From Methanofollis sp. (lineage in GTDB: Archaea > Halobacteriota > Methanomicrobia > Methanomicrobiales > Methanofollaceae), in NCBI GenBank assembly GCA_028696365.1, contig JAQVHG010000028.1:1-13758 (forward strand): a DNA stretch of 13,758 nt, written 5' to 3'. This document shows positions 13,239 to 13,758 of this stretch, in pieces (the first letter of the stretch is position 1; each line of letters opens with the position of its first letter). The notes beneath the pieces are model-generated. The model was not told the origin of the DNA. It was given only the letters and a program-made list of their open reading frames with translations, and did no database searches. Both the position numbers and the translations under genes were made by a program.

Positions 13239-13583
13239 GGATCTGTAGAAACCCTCACTTACCATGGGGGGAATGTGTGTCTCCCGCCTTCCCATCATCT
13301 CTCGCCGGGGGGCGCCTCGAAACACTTCGTGATTCCCATGTTCGCTCCGCTCACATCTCGAAGATCAAAGATCTTCCTATCATCAGGAATCTTCGATTCC
13401 ATCTGTTCTCAAGCTCCCTCCGGTCGCAGCCACCGAACCCCCAGGAGTAAGATAGGGTTGGGAAGGCAGAATAGACAAACATGACGAGGATATTGTAGTC
13501 CTCGACCTATCCCCATGACTGGGAGACCGGGGAGCGCGGCACGCCCCGCCACAGAGCAACATCAAGAGTATTTTTACAGAGTT
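13239..13583 (-). repeat. MITE-like palindromic element, copy F (345 bp, with internal insertion)
   Basis: The left end is GGATCTGTAGAAACCCTC and the right end AGAGTATTTTTACAGAGTT. It shares CCCGCCTTCCCATCATC, GCCGGGGGGCGC, the eroded core (13451-13475) and GACCTAT with copy C, but about 115 bp (roughly 13317-13430) are added inside the first hairpin. A 9-bp direct repeat TGCTAGGAT occurs at 13234-13242 and 13601-13609, wider than the element ends. It follows the MFS gene. Confidence 0.78.
13360..13400. repeat. Two perfect short hairpins within element F
   Basis: GAAGATC-AAA-GATCTTC (13360-13376) has a perfect 7-bp stem, and GGAATC-TTC-GATTCC (13386-13400) a perfect 6-bp stem, separated by 9 bp. 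They lie inside the stretch that interrupts copy F and are absent from the other copies. Confidence 0.7.
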
Positions 13584-13679
13584 GAAAGAGCGATTTTTCT
13601 TGCTAGGATGGAGACATGAATGTTTTTCCGGATCAGAAGAGACGTCGGTACGACGGCGACCCATCGGGAAGGTCAGAAC

Positions 13680-13758
13680 CTACCTCCCATAGAGACACAT
13701 ACCCCTCGAGATCATCCTCCAAACAATTTCATCCAATTTACTTGAGGCCTGCTCAACA
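13680..13758 (-). CDS. Possible 3' end of a minus-strand gene, running off the right edge
   Basis: The minus strand is open from the right edge to a TAG at 13682-13680 and would encode a C-terminus VEQASSKLDEIVWRMISRG followed by MCLYGR. The composition is protein-like and helical, and such a gene would be convergent with the MFS gene, fitting the arrangement seen for other elements. Only 25 codons are visible and third-position GC is lower than in neighbours. The plus strand is also open here but is rich in Arg, Ser and Pro and less convincing. Confidence 0.3.
   Translation of the reverse strand, partial: VEQASSKLDEIVWRMISRGMCLYGR

Noticed and set aside
13617..13758. Plus-strand open frame to the right edge (MNVFPDQKRRR...)
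   Set aside because: It is Arg/Ser/Pro-rich with no ribosome site or family signature; the opposite strand reads more like a protein.

Overview
The window looks like chromosomal DNA from a methanogenic archaeon, most likely of the order Methanomicrobiales. The evidence is an archaeal-type PRPP synthetase, an archaeal Nob1, a GfcR-type HTH-PRT regulator, a group II chaperonin (thermosome), an archaellin-like secreted protein with a class III signal, archaeal TATA boxes with apparently leaderless starts, high GC and a strong G/C bias at third codon positions. The order-level placement is inference from gene style; no marker gene settles it.

Layout, left to right. A minus-strand gene leaves the left edge (1-45) and shares a divergent promoter with the tightly overlapping plus-strand cluster prs-rtcA-nob1 (131-2393). 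After repeat element A comes a minus-strand pair (2829-3696): a membrane protein with a PH-like domain and an internally deleted VOC protein. Divergent from it is gfcR (4158-4778), followed by element B. A minus-strand pair (5195-6419) encodes a Rossmann/cysteine-cluster protein and an archaellin-like protein. Divergent from these is the thermosome gene (6591-8180), converging after 5 bp on a small MoaD/ThiS-like beta-grasp gene (8186-8389). tRNA-Ser(CGA) (8434-8518) is followed by element C, a solitary type I-E-like CRISPR repeat and a broken DEDDh exonuclease gene. Then come a DUF1835/DUF3658 gene (9417-10262), element D, a minus-strand lipoprotein gene, element E, an MFS transporter gene (12004-13209), element F and possibly the 3' end of a minus-strand gene at the right edge.

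The most striking non-coding structure is a family of imperfect palindromic, MITE-like elements. There are six clear copies (A-F) and one probable relic in 13.7 kb. Copies A, C and D are each 232 bp, with inverted ends close to GGCTCTGTAGAAACCCTC. Copies B, C and D are flanked by 8-bp direct repeats that match at 7 of 8 positions. Four of the six lie between convergent gene ends, and their GC-rich hairpins could act as bidirectional terminators.

The second notable structure is the lone 28-nt CRISPR repeat at 8963-8990. Exactly 32 nt further on, where the next repeat would start, there is a short sequence that looks like the outer ends of the repeat with its stem missing. Beside it lies an exonuclease relic with an in-frame TGA. 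This may be the remains of a decayed CRISPR array.

Functionally, prs makes PRPP and gfcR carries a PRPP-binding site, so the window may hold both a source and a sensor of the same metabolite. prs, rtcA and nob1 join nucleotide supply to RNA 3'-end chemistry and 18S-type rRNA maturation. The remaining genes look like independent small units separated by element insertions.
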